A stretch of DNA of 64,000 nucleotides from Photobacterium gaetbulicola Gung47. GTDB taxonomy: Bacteria > Pseudomonadota > Gammaproteobacteria > Enterobacterales > Vibrionaceae. The notes under the pieces are model-generated. The model was not told the DNA's origin and made no database searches. It worked only from the letters and a program-made list of their open reading frames with translations. This document shows positions 43,330 through 52,681 of this stretch, in pieces. The position numbers and the translations under genes were made by a program. Every line of letters begins with the position of its first letter. The first letter of the stretch is position 1. The stretch spans positions 186,001-250,000 of the forward strand of contig CP005973.1 of NCBI GenBank assembly GCA_000940995.1, written 5' to 3'.

Positions 43330-44991
43330 ATGTCATCACTATTCACATGGACGAGAAGAATTACCAATCGACTTGCTGTCACTATCGCTATTGCTTTTTG
43401 CTCGATTGCATTTGTCGGGTATGAGGGGCTAAGTGGGATGAACCAGCTATCCAATCAAACTGCCAGCTTGGTTGAGGATGATTTGGCCAAGGTCATTACC
43501 ATCAGCGATATCCAGCAGCGGGTTGAACAGGCTCGGGTACATACCTTACTAGCCATACAGCATGATCCCGATACCTTCAGCAGTCGTTACCATGAGCACC
43601 CCATTTCGGTTCATACCGATTTGATCTTTGAGAGCTATGATGATCTTCAGGCGCTGTTTTTTGATGTGATGACATTCAATATGGGGGAAAGCTTAGAAGC
43701 GGCGACAACGAAAGCGAGTTCTCTCACCGATGAACTGTTCTTTTCTGGCTTTGAGGTGATTGTTGAATTGCTGGAGCAAGGTGAATTTCAACAAGCTAAT
43801 GTGCGGTTGCTCAACGAGGTGAACCCCAAGATTGAGCAACTCAAAACGTTACTCAGTACGATGAACGACCTGAGTGCGACTGGCGCGAGGGACGCATACA
43901 CAGAAGCGGTCAGCGATGGCCAGAGCTTTGTTTTCAGCATGAGCACAGCGCTGATTGTGAGCACATTACTGTTAATCGGTATTGCCTATTTGACCATCCG
44001 TCGCATTGTGTTTGCACTAAAAGCGCTTCAGGCAACGGCAAATAACATTGCCGAGGGTAACCTGACATGCCGCGTGCAGGTTCAGGGCCAGGATGAATTT
44101 ACTATGATCGCTGATGCGGTCAATAATATTGCGGCAAGGTTCCAGCAAACGGTTTCATTGATTGGTGATTCTGCTAATCAGCTTAATCTTGCCTCGCAGC
44201 AGAATACCCGGCTCAGTGAACAGACGGCATCAAATGCCGCCTCACAGCAGGCGCAAATTCAACAAATTGCGACTGCAACCGAAGAGCTGACGGCAACAGT
44301 CAGTGATGTGGCTGCCAGTGCGGTGGCTGCGGCTGAAGCTTCCCAGAAATCGGATGAACTAGCACAAAATGGCGTGGGGGTAGTGAATGAAGCTATTGCT
44401 CAGTCTGTTGAATTAGCAGAAGAAATTGAGCAAGCCAAAGTGACGATCAATGAACTTGGCAATCATTCACAAGCTATCGGTAGTGTGTCAGACACGATTC
44501 GTGAGATTTCCGATCAAACTAATTTGTTGGCGTTGAACGCCGCAATAGAAGCGGCGAGGGCGGGCAGCTATGGCCGCGGTTTTGCAGTGGTCGCAGACGA
44601 GGTCCGTACTCTGGCGCAACGCACCAAGAGCGCCACGGAAGATATTCAAGACACGATAGCTCGCCTGCAAAACGGTTGCCAGCATGCCATTGAGCGTATG
44701 GAGTCCGGCGATCAATATGCCCGAGAGAGTACGGTCAAAACTAAGCAGGCTGGCGAAGCATTGCAAGCCATCACCGAAACGGTTGCTGGTATTGCTGAGA
44801 AGAACATCCAGATTGCCTCGGCGGCTGAGCAACAAGCCGTGGTAACAGGGGATGTAAATACCAATGTGTTTGAAATCAATGCACTGGCTGATAAAACCGC
44901 GAGAGATTCTGAATCAAGCCAAGAGGCATCTGAATCCATTGTGAAACTGGCACATTCACTGACCAATGAGGTGAATCGTTTCAAATTATAG
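43330..44991 (+). CDS. Methyl-accepting chemotaxis protein
   Basis: 553 residues. Membrane helix 1 at about 13-33, a periplasmic four-helix sensor domain (35-190), membrane helix 2 at about 197-217 (ALIVSTLLLIGIAYLTIRR), a HAMP domain and the signalling hairpin with the tip motif QTNLLALNAAIEAARAGSYG. It senses a ligand outside the cell and steers flagellar motion through CheA. Its position inside the glycan locus suggests it responds to a breakdown product of the same glycan or to its binding protein. It lies after the cytoplasmic sulfatase with 117 bp between and may share its transcript. Confidence 0.92.
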   Translation: MSSLFTWTRRITNRLAVTIAIAFCSIAFVGYEGLSGMNQLSNQTASLVEDDLAKVITISDIQQRVEQARVHTLLAIQHDPDTFSSRYHEHPISVHTDLIFESYDDLQALFFDVMTFNMGESLEAATTKASSLTDELFFSGFEVIVELLEQGEFQQANVRLLNEVNPKIEQLKTLLSTMNDLSATGARDAYTEAVSDGQSFVFSMSTALIVSTLLLIGIAYLTIRRIVFALKALQATANNIAEGNLTCRVQVQGQDEFTMIADAVNNIAARFQQTVSLIGDSANQLNLASQQNTRLSEQTASNAASQQAQIQQIATATEELTATVSDVAASAVAAAEASQKSDELAQNGVGVVNEAIAQSVELAEEIEQAKVTINELGNHSQAIGSVSDTIREISDQTNLLALNAAIEAARAGSYGRGFAVVADEVRTLAQRTKSATEDIQDTIARLQNGCQHAIERMESGDQYARESTVKTKQAGEALQAITETVAGIAEKNIQIASAAEQQAVVTGDVNTNVFEINALADKTARDSESSQEASESIVKLAHSLTNEVNRFKL

Positions 44992-45128
44992 TTGTCTCTC
45001 TGTTTGGTAAACTGATGCTGTTGACCCAACCGAATACGGAGTTAAAAGCAAGAATATGGGGCTAAAATATACTTAATTAACGCGAAAAATAGCATTTATC
45101 CATAAAATTCGTCATGCGTTTTCGTTGG

Positions 45129-45161
45129 CCTCTCTTGCGCTAAAGCCTGAGAGGTTTTTTT
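45129..45161 (+). terminator. Terminator after the chemoreceptor gene
   Basis: CCTCTC / GAGAGG stem with a 14-nt loop, followed by seven T. Confidence 0.75.
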
Positions 45162-45221
45162 ATATTATTTACGTTGTGCTTAGCTCTCAAAAATGACATT
45201 TGGAAGATTAAGTTGTTGGTT

Positions 45222-45267
45222 TTGACTGAATTGTTTTGTTAGTCTTAATGCTAGTCGAAACGTTTAA
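45222..45267 (+). promoter_or_regulatory. Promoter and LacI-type operator before PA14-GH3
   Basis: Candidate -35 TTGACT (45222-45227) and a weak -10 (TTAATG, 45245-45250). The operator CGAAACGTTTAA (45256-45267) covers the expected transcription start and ends 12 bp before the GH3 start codon. The position relative to the promoter is the same as at 29838. Confidence 0.6.
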
Positions 45268-45279
45268 ATTGAGGCGTAA

Positions 45280-47910
45280 ATGAAACTGAAAACGATAGCT
45301 ATAGGTGTCAGCTTATCAGTAGTTGCCATGGGAGTAAGTGCTGGTAATGATGCTGTTAATAGCGGTGAGTACATTGCTTTTTTTGACCATACGTTACCCA
45401 TTGAAGAGCGACTGGATGATATTAGTGCTCGCCTAACCGATAAAGAAAAAGGCCATATGATCACCCTGTGGAACGAGGGTGTTCCGCGTTACGGGTTGAA
45501 GTCATTTATGCCAGGTGAAGCACTTCATGGTCTGGCGGCCCCGCGAAAAAATGCTGCGACCGTCTTTCCCCAATCAATTGGTCTGGCTGCGACATGGCAA
45601 CCTGAGGCGCTTAAGCGAATGGGGGATGCCGTGTCCGATGAAGCGCGAGCGCAATATCACAATGGTCCTGTGATAAAAGATGGCAAGCGAGGCCCACTAA
45701 CGTTCTGGTCACCGGTGATCAATATTGCCCGCGATCCGCGCTGGGGCCGCACTCAGGAAGCCTATGGCGAGGATCCGTTACTCAATGGAGTCATGGCCAG
45801 CGCCTATGTTAAAGGTTTGCAGGGTGATCATCCCAAGTACCTCAAGACCGCAGCTGGTGCCAAACACTTCGTCGCCAACAATGAAGAACACAACCGCTTT
45901 AACGGTAATGCCAATATTTCAGAAAAACAGTTACGCGAATACTATTTCCCGGCCTACAAACAAGTTGTCGAAGAGGCTAATGCGCAAATTGTGATGACTG
46001 CGTATAACAAGCTTAACAATGAGCCTGCGGTCACCAATACATGGTTAGTTCGAGATGTATTACGTGGCGAGTGGGGATTTGATGGCTTCGTGCTTGGTGA
46101 CTATGGTTCTGTACTGATGACCACCAAAGGATGGGGCGAACGCAGCTTCCACGGTCACGATATCTATGACAACTATGTCGATGCGACTGCCGCGGTACTT
46201 AATGCTGAAACCTTGGATTTTGATAACACCAGGCTGTTTCGCCAAGAGGCAATGACAGCAATAGCACAAAACAAAACAACCAGTGCCCAGTTGGACCGGG
46301 CATTTCGAAACACCATGCGCGTAGGCCTAAGGCTCGGCATGTTTGATCCAGAAGAACTGTCACCGTGGAAAGACATCCCGTTTGAAACAATGACCACATT
46401 TAAGCCGCTTGCACTTGAGCTCGCAGAGAAGAGTATGGTCTTACTGCAAAATGAGCCAGTGAATAGCCAACCGGTATTACCTATCGATAAATCTACGGTT
46501 AAATCTGTCGCAGTCATTGGCCCTAACGCGAACGTGTTGAACTTCGGTACCTACTCCGGTACAGCTAAAGATCCTATCACGCCATTACAAGGCATTCGAG
46601 ATTATCTTGGTGATGATATCGACGTCATCTACGTACCATGGACCCAAAATCAAGGTGAACTTAACCCAATCCCACTAGAAAGTATTACATTACTTGATAA
46701 CCAAGGGCTCGGTGTCTGGACCGCTGATTATTACACCAACCGAAATGGCAGTGGTAAACCTGTCGCTAATAACACGGTTGGCAACATTGATTTCGACTTT
46801 GGCAACAAACCACCACACAAAGACCTAGGTAACGAACATTTTGCTGTCAAATATACAACGACAATTGTACCTCCTCAAAGTGGCCTGTATACGTTAGGTG
46901 TTGAGTCCCAAGGCTATGAAATGGTGTTCGATATTGATGGGTCCACTATTTTACGAGACCACGGTAACAACAGCGAGCCACTTCGAACAACAGCAGAGCT
47001 TGAGTTGGACTCTCAGAAAACTTACACATTTACTGTGCTAGCTATGGAAAAGCGCGGCAGCTCTGAGCGCTCAGTCAAATTTGGTTGGGAACTGCCATCA
47101 GAAGACAGTATTTATGAAGGCGCAGAGCTTGAAGCGGCTAAAAAAGCCGATGTCGTTATTGCCGTTATGGGCTTATCGACTGAATATGAACGAGAGTCGA
47201 TTGACCGGACTTCAGAAGGCCTGCCTTCTGAGCAAATTGATTTACTCAGAAGCATTATTAAGGTCAACCCAAAAACAGCCGTAGTACTACAATCAGGATC
47301 GTCTATCGAAAGTCCTTGGCTTAAAAGTAATGTACCTGCCATTTTACAGAGTTGGTATCCGGGTGAACAGGGCGGTGCAGCTATCGCTAATACCTTGTTT
47401 GGTGACAATAACCCAGGCGGTAAGCTTCCGCTTACCTTTGTTAAGTCCTGGAGTGACTTACCAGCCTTTAATGATTATGACATCAGCAAAGGTCGTACTT
47501 ACCTCTATTTCGACAAAGAGCCGCTATGGGCCTTTGGTCATGGCTTGAGCTATACCCAGTTTGCTCTGTCAGATATGAAGATCAAGAGCAGCAAGGTAGC
47601 CAAAGACGGCCACATTGATGTCACTGTAACGGTAGAAAACACCGGTAAAAAGGCTGGTGATGAGGTGGTACAAGTCTACATTACGGATATGTTTGAGCGC
47701 AGTGAGAAGCCAAAGCAACGCCTGAAAGCCTTCGAACGTGTCTCGCTTGAAGCCGGAGAAAGCAAGCAAGTTAATCTCAGCATCGATGTCAGCGATCTGG
47801 CTTACTGGGACGAGAAAACCAAAGGTTGGATGCTCGGTGACAAATACGAAATCCGGGTCGGGAATGCATCGGACAATATCTTGCTGACTGATACTATAAA
47901 TGTTGAGTAG
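45280..47910 (+). CDS. Exported GH3 glycosidase with PA14 insert
   Basis: 876 residues with a signal peptide (IAIGVSLSVVAMGVSA-GN). The GH3 barrel carries DPRWGRTQEAYGEDP, AKHFVANNEEHNR and the nucleophile Asp274 in FVLGDYGS. The sandwich domain is interrupted at about 485-615 by a PA14 module (LGVWTADYYTNRNGSGKP to SVKFGWELP), which often binds or shapes the sugar site. The general acid region is MGLSTEYERESIDRTSEG. A fibronectin-like end closes it. The PA14 type of GH3 includes beta-glucosidases, xylosidases and broad exo-enzymes, so the sugar is open. It has its own promoter and operator. Confidence 0.92.
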   Translation: MKLKTIAIGVSLSVVAMGVSAGNDAVNSGEYIAFFDHTLPIEERLDDISARLTDKEKGHMITLWNEGVPRYGLKSFMPGEALHGLAAPRKNAATVFPQSIGLAATWQPEALKRMGDAVSDEARAQYHNGPVIKDGKRGPLTFWSPVINIARDPRWGRTQEAYGEDPLLNGVMASAYVKGLQGDHPKYLKTAAGAKHFVANNEEHNRFNGNANISEKQLREYYFPAYKQVVEEANAQIVMTAYNKLNNEPAVTNTWLVRDVLRGEWGFDGFVLGDYGSVLMTTKGWGERSFHGHDIYDNYVDATAAVLNAETLDFDNTRLFRQEAMTAIAQNKTTSAQLDRAFRNTMRVGLRLGMFDPEELSPWKDIPFETMTTFKPLALELAEKSMVLLQNEPVNSQPVLPIDKSTVKSVAVIGPNANVLNFGTYSGTAKDPITPLQGIRDYLGDDIDVIYVPWTQNQGELNPIPLESITLLDNQGLGVWTADYYTNRNGSGKPVANNTVGNIDFDFGNKPPHKDLGNEHFAVKYTTTIVPPQSGLYTLGVESQGYEMVFDIDGSTILRDHGNNSEPLRTTAELELDSQKTYTFTVLAMEKRGSSERSVKFGWELPSEDSIYEGAELEAAKKADVVIAVMGLSTEYERESIDRTSEGLPSEQIDLLRSIIKVNPKTAVVLQSGSSIESPWLKSNVPAILQSWYPGEQGGAAIANTLFGDNNPGGKLPLTFVKSWSDLPAFNDYDISKGRTYLYFDKEPLWAFGHGLSYTQFALSDMKIKSSKVAKDGHIDVTVTVENTGKKAGDEVVQVYITDMFERSEKPKQRLKAFERVSLEAGESKQVNLSIDVSDLAYWDEKTKGWMLGDKYEIRVGNASDNILLTDTINVE

Positions 47911-47944
47911 CTGATCTCGTATTTTGACCGCCTTTATTAATGGT

Positions 47945-47984
47945 AATACTCACCGTTTGTAAAAAACGAACGGTGAGTATTTTT
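47945..47984 (+). terminator. Terminator after PA14-GH3
   Basis: 13-bp stem AATACTCACCGTT / AACGGTGAGTATT with an 11-nt loop, followed by TTT. Confidence 0.85.
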
Positions 47985-48196
47985 CAAAGGTAAAGCAAAT
48001 TTATGGCACATTTTTACTGCTGCTCGATCAACGTTGAGCAGCTATTTTCATATCCCAGTAATGTGATTTTAAAAAGCAGGGGGGAATAAAGAGAGAGAGA
48101 GTTAGGTTGGGTCTTGATTATATTTCTTCGCAATCCGGTCGTTGTAAGTAGTACGTGGTTGTATAGAACACGTTGTTTTTTAAAATTAAAAGATAG

Positions 48197-48697
48197 ATGA
48201 ATTTCATGAACAAATTAAGTTTTGCTGCTTTGACAGCTTTAATAGCTCTTTCTGGTCAATTGAATGCCGCTGAATTACAGCATCGTTTGGGGGTAGGTTA
48301 TAGCTCTACGGACTTTGAAGCATTAGGCGTTAGTTTTGGTTACGGCAATGGCATCAAGTTGGAATATGGTTATGATTTCAACCAAATTGCCGGTATGCAT
48401 GTTTCCTATGAGCAGAATAAAGACGGTATTTTAAAGGGAGACACCTTTAAATTAGGTGGTGACATTGGCTATACGTTCGAATTTGATGAAGCGTCAATCA
48501 AGCCTTTTATTTCTGGTGGTTTTTACTCTTATGAAGAGAATTTTTACGATGACTCCGGCCTGTATTGGGGGCTAGGGGCTCGAGCCACGTACAAAAACTT
48601 CTATATTGATCTGCGCCAGGATTTCTTCGAGATGAAAGATCAAGGTATCAGTGTTGATATGGAGCAATTTGCTGTCACGCTGGGAATCAGGTTATAA
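48197..48697 (+). CDS. Small outer-membrane beta-barrel protein
   Basis: 166 residues. A signal peptide (LSFAALTALIALSGQLNAAE) is followed by alternating amphipathic strands ending in the typical C-terminal outer-membrane signature (FAVTLGIRL). The size and strand pattern (HRLGVGYSSTDF, GIKLEYGYDFNQIAGMHV, LYWGLGARATYKNFYIDL) fit an OmpA/OmpX-like eight-stranded barrel common in vibrios. It is unlikely to be a general porin. A second ATG 9 bp downstream could be the true start. The function in the locus is unknown. Confidence 0.8.
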   Translation: MNFMNKLSFAALTALIALSGQLNAAELQHRLGVGYSSTDFEALGVSFGYGNGIKLEYGYDFNQIAGMHVSYEQNKDGILKGDTFKLGGDIGYTFEFDEASIKPFISGGFYSYEENFYDDSGLYWGLGARATYKNFYIDLRQDFFEMKDQGISVDMEQFAVTLGIRL

Positions 48698-48891
48698 GCT
48701 ATAAGCACATAAAGCCAGTGATAGAAGAACGCTTGGGACAAACAGAGTTCTTTAATTCCATTGAACCGATTGTGACTTATCTCGATGAAAATGGTGAGTG
48801 GCAGAAATTGACTACGTTGCCAGCCCATAGAGCGAATCAAGGTTTTTCTGCTGACAAAACGGCAAGACAATGGCGCTTTGAATTGAGTTGA
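48691..48891 (+). pseudogene. Orphan C-terminal fragment of a lost gene
   Basis: A plus-strand frame without a start codon reads EERLGQTEFFNSIEPIVTYL ... WQKLTTLPAHRANQGF ... ARQWRFELS and ends in TGA at 48889-48891. It overlaps the end of the barrel gene by 7 bp in another frame. The sequence looks like the real C-terminus of a beta-rich protein, not random translation, and resembles the end of discoidin-like sugar-binding domains. No N-terminal part is found nearby, so I read it as the remnant of a gene deleted between the barrel gene and the GH43-like gene. Start uncertain. The rest of the gap up to 49117 shows nothing clear. Confidence 0.5.
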
Positions 48892-49117
48892 AATCGAGAT
48901 AGCACATTCTCCGTAAGCCAGTTGATTATGAATTAAAGAGTGTTTTTGCGGTTTGAATCACCTTAGTGTCAGGTTAATAAATCTGGCACTTTGCCATCAG
49001 TTTAGTTGTTGAAATGTTAAATTTCATCCGTCTCCTTATAATGAATTTTATATGCTCTATGACGGTCATTTATTCGAGCGCTAGATGCTTGAATATTATT
49101 TATAAATAAAGAGATTT

Positions 49118-51025
49118 ATGAGAAAAATTTTATCTTTAGTGGCTTTGTCCATGTTGAGTTCTGGTGTGTTGGCTGATCGTACGTATATTAACCCTATGGA
49201 TCTCGAATATCAGTATGGTGAAAGGATTCCGGAACGCCGGCAATTTATTAAGGCTGAAGGGCTCGTTACCCGGCAAAGCGCAGATCCGGTTATCGTAAGC
49301 TTTGAAAAAGATGGCAAGCATCAGGGCTATTTCATGTTTGCCAGCCAAGGTCGCGGGTATTGGGTGTCCAACGATCTTATAACTTGGCAACATATTCAGC
49401 CTACTGGCGAGTGGCCGGTAAGCTATTTCACTCCAAGCGATGGTAAAGATCCGACAACAGAGAAAGATCCCGAGAGCGGACTCGAGTGGAAAGACATGAT
49501 TGCTCCTGCGGCCCTGTCAAAGGACGGAAAAATTTACTTGCTCTCGTCCAACCGAAAAGGTGGGCTGACAACACTGTTTGTCTCGGATGATCCAGCATCA
49601 GGAAAGTGGGAAAAGGCCGACGAAAATCTGGGGTATCCCGTTGTGGGAGATAAAAACTTGTGGGATCCGGCACTCTATCATGAAAATGATCAATGGTATG
49701 TCTACTGGGGCTCATCCAACTTGTTTCCGTTGTGGGGTGCAAAAATAAATGAGAACAAGAAGGGATTAGAAATAGATCGCTTTGCCAAACCACTGTTAGC
49801 GATGCACCCGGATGTACATGGATGGGAGAGGATGGGTTTCGATCATACCTCTCCGCATGCCCCTTATGTTGAAGGGCCCGAAATGCTAAAAAGCGGCGAT
49901 ACATATTATCTTTCCTATGCTGGCCCGGGTACCGACGGAAATGTATATGGCGATGGCATTTATACTGGAAAGTCTCCTTTGGGGCCTTTTACCTACCAAT
50001 CTCACAATCCGGTGACTTATAAGCCTGGCGGATATGTTCATGGTGCCGGTCATGGCAATACCTTTAGAGATGCCTTTGGTAATATCTGGCGCAGTGGGTC
50101 TAACTGGTATGGCGTTAACTGGGTGTTTGAGCGGCGTAATGTGATCCTACCTTCCGCTATCGATGCCGATGGTATTATGTACTCGTCGGCGCGATTTGCT
50201 GATTTCCCGCAATTTGCACCAACTGATAAATATAGTGATCCCAACGAACTGTTTACCGGCTGGATGTTGCTGTCCTATAACAAGCCTGCTTGGGCGACGT
50301 CCGAATTGTCTCCCGAGCGTGGTCGTACTTTTGATGCGAGTTTTGTGACTGATGAAAACCCTAGAAACTTCTGGGTTGCTGGTGAAAATAACGACGCTCA
50401 GCATGTAGTGGTTGATCTGCAGTCTGAAAAGACTATCAATGCAATTCAAATCAACTATGCAGATTATCTGGTAACAGGAGATGAGTATAGAGCGCCTCTT
50501 CCTCATGACAAGGCGATGGAAGATTACAAGAAGCGTATTTATACCCACTATCGCTTGTCAATATCCAATGACAATGAAACATGGGAGGAGATCAGTAATA
50601 ACCTGGATAAGCATGAAAATCGTTCCAATATTTATATTGAACTAGATGAGCCTATAACAGCCCGCTATGTACGTTTTGAAAATGTTCATGTGGGTGTGAA
50701 ACATCTGGCTTTGAACGGATTGCGAGTATTTGGATCTGCCAATGGTGAGTTACCTGCTGTACCTGAGAAGTTAACGACTATACGGGATGCTGATCGCCGT
50801 AATGTAACAGTGGCATGGCAGCCTGTTGAAGATGCTGTTGGTTATAACGTACGCTTCGGTATTGCCCCAGATAAGCTTTATCATACCTACCAGATATGGG
50901 GTGATGAGTTTGATGGTCAAAAGGAGATTCGCTCACTGGACATTCATGAAAGCTACTATTTTGCGGTCGAGGCGTTTAACGAGACCGGCGTCTCCAAGTT
51001 GTCTTCCCCTAAGATGGCCAAATAA
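49118..51025 (+). CDS. Exported GH43-like glycosidase with discoidin and FN3 domains
   Basis: 635 residues with a signal peptide (ILSLVALSMLSSGVLA-DR). Residues 40-390 form a five-bladed propeller of the GH43/GH117 clan. The three acidic residues are probably Asp56 (RQSADPVIV), Asp183 (LWDPALYHENDQWYVYWG) and Glu252 (YVEGPEMLK); the EGP motif is typical of GH43. A discoidin (F5/8 type C) domain covers about 400-535 and a fibronectin type III domain 540-630, both likely for sugar or surface contact. GH43 enzymes release xylose, arabinose or galactose. The specific sugar is not readable. The gene ends the plus-strand part of the glycan locus. Confidence 0.85.
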   Translation: MRKILSLVALSMLSSGVLADRTYINPMDLEYQYGERIPERRQFIKAEGLVTRQSADPVIVSFEKDGKHQGYFMFASQGRGYWVSNDLITWQHIQPTGEWPVSYFTPSDGKDPTTEKDPESGLEWKDMIAPAALSKDGKIYLLSSNRKGGLTTLFVSDDPASGKWEKADENLGYPVVGDKNLWDPALYHENDQWYVYWGSSNLFPLWGAKINENKKGLEIDRFAKPLLAMHPDVHGWERMGFDHTSPHAPYVEGPEMLKSGDTYYLSYAGPGTDGNVYGDGIYTGKSPLGPFTYQSHNPVTYKPGGYVHGAGHGNTFRDAFGNIWRSGSNWYGVNWVFERRNVILPSAIDADGIMYSSARFADFPQFAPTDKYSDPNELFTGWMLLSYNKPAWATSELSPERGRTFDASFVTDENPRNFWVAGENNDAQHVVVDLQSEKTINAIQINYADYLVTGDEYRAPLPHDKAMEDYKKRIYTHYRLSISNDNETWEEISNNLDKHENRSNIYIELDEPITARYVRFENVHVGVKHLALNGLRVFGSANGELPAVPEKLTTIRDADRRNVTVAWQPVEDAVGYNVRFGIAPDKLYHTYQIWGDEFDGQKEIRSLDIHESYYFAVEAFNETGVSKLSSPKMAK

Positions 51026-51065
51026 CCAGACTGTACCATGCTGGGTGCCGTTGAATTGAGAAAAT

Positions 51066-51100
51066 AAAATGCGCTACTGATTTCCAGTAGCGCATTTTTT
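51066..51100. terminator. Bidirectional terminator, GH43-like gene / DUF3604 gene
   Basis: 14-bp stem AAAATGCGCTACTG / CAGTAGCGCATTTT with a 5-nt loop, with A-rich sequence on the left and T run on the right, between two converging genes. Confidence 0.9.
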
Positions 51101-51232
51101 ATTGTCTACGGCTGGGTGAACAATAAACGTAGTAAGGTGCGTTTCAATCAAAGCTCTGCCCGACAGGGACATTTACCTCAATAAAGTACTCCGGAGAGAG
51201 CGCGCGATCGTTCGCCCAAACGACTAGCTTGT

Positions 51233-52642
51233 TTAGTGGCTGGTCTGCCAGAAAATTGGGTTGGAGAAGAACCATAGGTCTTGCCAAGGATATTGATTAC
51301 CTTGCTGTTTTTTCGGTTCCAAGGTGTCAGTGCTGGTACCACGTAGTCGTAGATAACCGTTTTGATGCTCGCGCGGAATGTTGATGGTTAGAGCAATGGT
51401 GTTGTCTTTTACTTGCCATTGCGACTGATCAATCCGCTGGATGACTTTGGTGGTGCTATTGGCGTTCGGTTCATTGGCAATGGCTGGATCAACCGCACCG
51501 GTAATTACGTCGATGCGGCTTAATACTGGAATATCACCGTTGGCATTTTGGCTATTACTGAGTTTGAGTTCGAGTTGCAGAGTTAGCATTTCTTCGTCTG
51601 CTCCAACCAATAAGGTTTCACCGAGAGAAGCGTTGTTGTTTGCTTTGTTATTGGTCGTGCCGGCACTCAAGTCGGCATTAAGTCCGCTGATCAGATCGCC
51701 AAACACCATAAAGCTACGACCGCGGCGAAGTCCATCCATGATGTCAGCAGGTTCGTTACGGGCATAGACATAGGTTTTGTTGTACTCACCCGGCCAGAAA
51801 TCACGGCCACCGACACTGGCATGTTTATGTGAATCAGCTGAAGAGGTGATCCAGAAGCGCATACCGTTACCAAGGATATGATCCCAGACACCGCCGACAA
51901 CGGCGGTCATTTGATCGGCCCCTCTAAAAGTCCCAAACTTATAATAAGCGCCGCGAGCCCCTCTGGCTGCCTGATGGCCTGGAGAGCCCACCATACCAAT
52001 AAAGACGTCGGGATCGGTCTGGTGCCAAGTCATCAGCTTTTCAGGTGTTACCCTTGCCCACTCGTTGAGGCCGGTTGCTTGTCGGCTTGGGTGGTTTTTG
52101 ATGATGATTGGCTTTTCATCCTGCTGAGCCAGGAACTCGATGCCTTTTTGCATGTGTTCGACATTGTTGCGCTTGCGGGTCAACTTGCGGTATTCCCTGA
52201 TCGAGTAATCACGCTGGAACTGGACCAGGACATCACGCTCGGCAGCGTTGATCGGCATCATCACGGTGGCGTGCTCGCCATCTGGCACGTCCAGCTCAAT
52301 ACCGAAAAACTGATGGACTTCCGGTACCGCTTTCCGCGCCTCTAGCAGTTCAGGGTAGGCATGCTGGTCGAGCAACTTAGAATGCTCCGGGCCACCGTGG
52401 TCAGTATTGACTAGCCAGCTCAGGCCATATTTCTTGGCAGCCTGCGCATTATCAAGATACGTATGCTGACTGTCGCCCCCCTTGATGGGAGACCATGGGT
52501 CTGTGGATTTATCCCACTTAACGCTCCAGTGTGTGTGGGCGTGGTGTTCACCCGCAAGCCATTGTCTTTCTTGCGCGGCAACAGTCGAGGCTGCCACGCC
52601 CAGCGTAAGGATTGTAGCTAGTGTTATTGAGCGGAGTTTCAT
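51233..52642 (-). CDS. Exported DUF3604 (PHP-type metal-dependent) protein
   Basis: 469 residues with a signal peptide (ATILTLGVAASTVAAQE). The metal-binding motifs of the PHP/DUF3604 fold are clear: GEHHAHTHWS (His33, His34, His36), VNTDHGGPEH, GIELDVPDGEHATV, IIKNHPSR and SSADSHKHASVGG. The PHP fold usually hydrolyses phosphoesters using two or three metals. DUF3604 proteins are exported and of unknown substrate. AGGTG precedes the ATG. It is the last gene of the minus-strand operon beginning with the efflux genes, 39 bp after the esterase gene. It could remove phosphate or another ester from a glycan or toxic product. Confidence 0.85.
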   Translation of the reverse strand: MKLRSITLATILTLGVAASTVAAQERQWLAGEHHAHTHWSVKWDKSTDPWSPIKGGDSQHTYLDNAQAAKKYGLSWLVNTDHGGPEHSKLLDQHAYPELLEARKAVPEVHQFFGIELDVPDGEHATVMMPINAAERDVLVQFQRDYSIREYRKLTRKRNNVEHMQKGIEFLAQQDEKPIIIKNHPSRQATGLNEWARVTPEKLMTWHQTDPDVFIGMVGSPGHQAARGARGAYYKFGTFRGADQMTAVVGGVWDHILGNGMRFWITSSADSHKHASVGGRDFWPGEYNKTYVYARNEPADIMDGLRRGRSFMVFGDLISGLNADLSAGTTNNKANNNASLGETLLVGADEEMLTLQLELKLSNSQNANGDIPVLSRIDVITGAVDPAIANEPNANSTTKVIQRIDQSQWQVKDNTIALTINIPREHQNGYLRLRGTSTDTLEPKKQQGNQYPWQDLWFFSNPIFWQTSH

Positions 52643-52681
52643 CTTATTACACCTTTAGTGTGTTAGTAATCGTTGGTTTTT

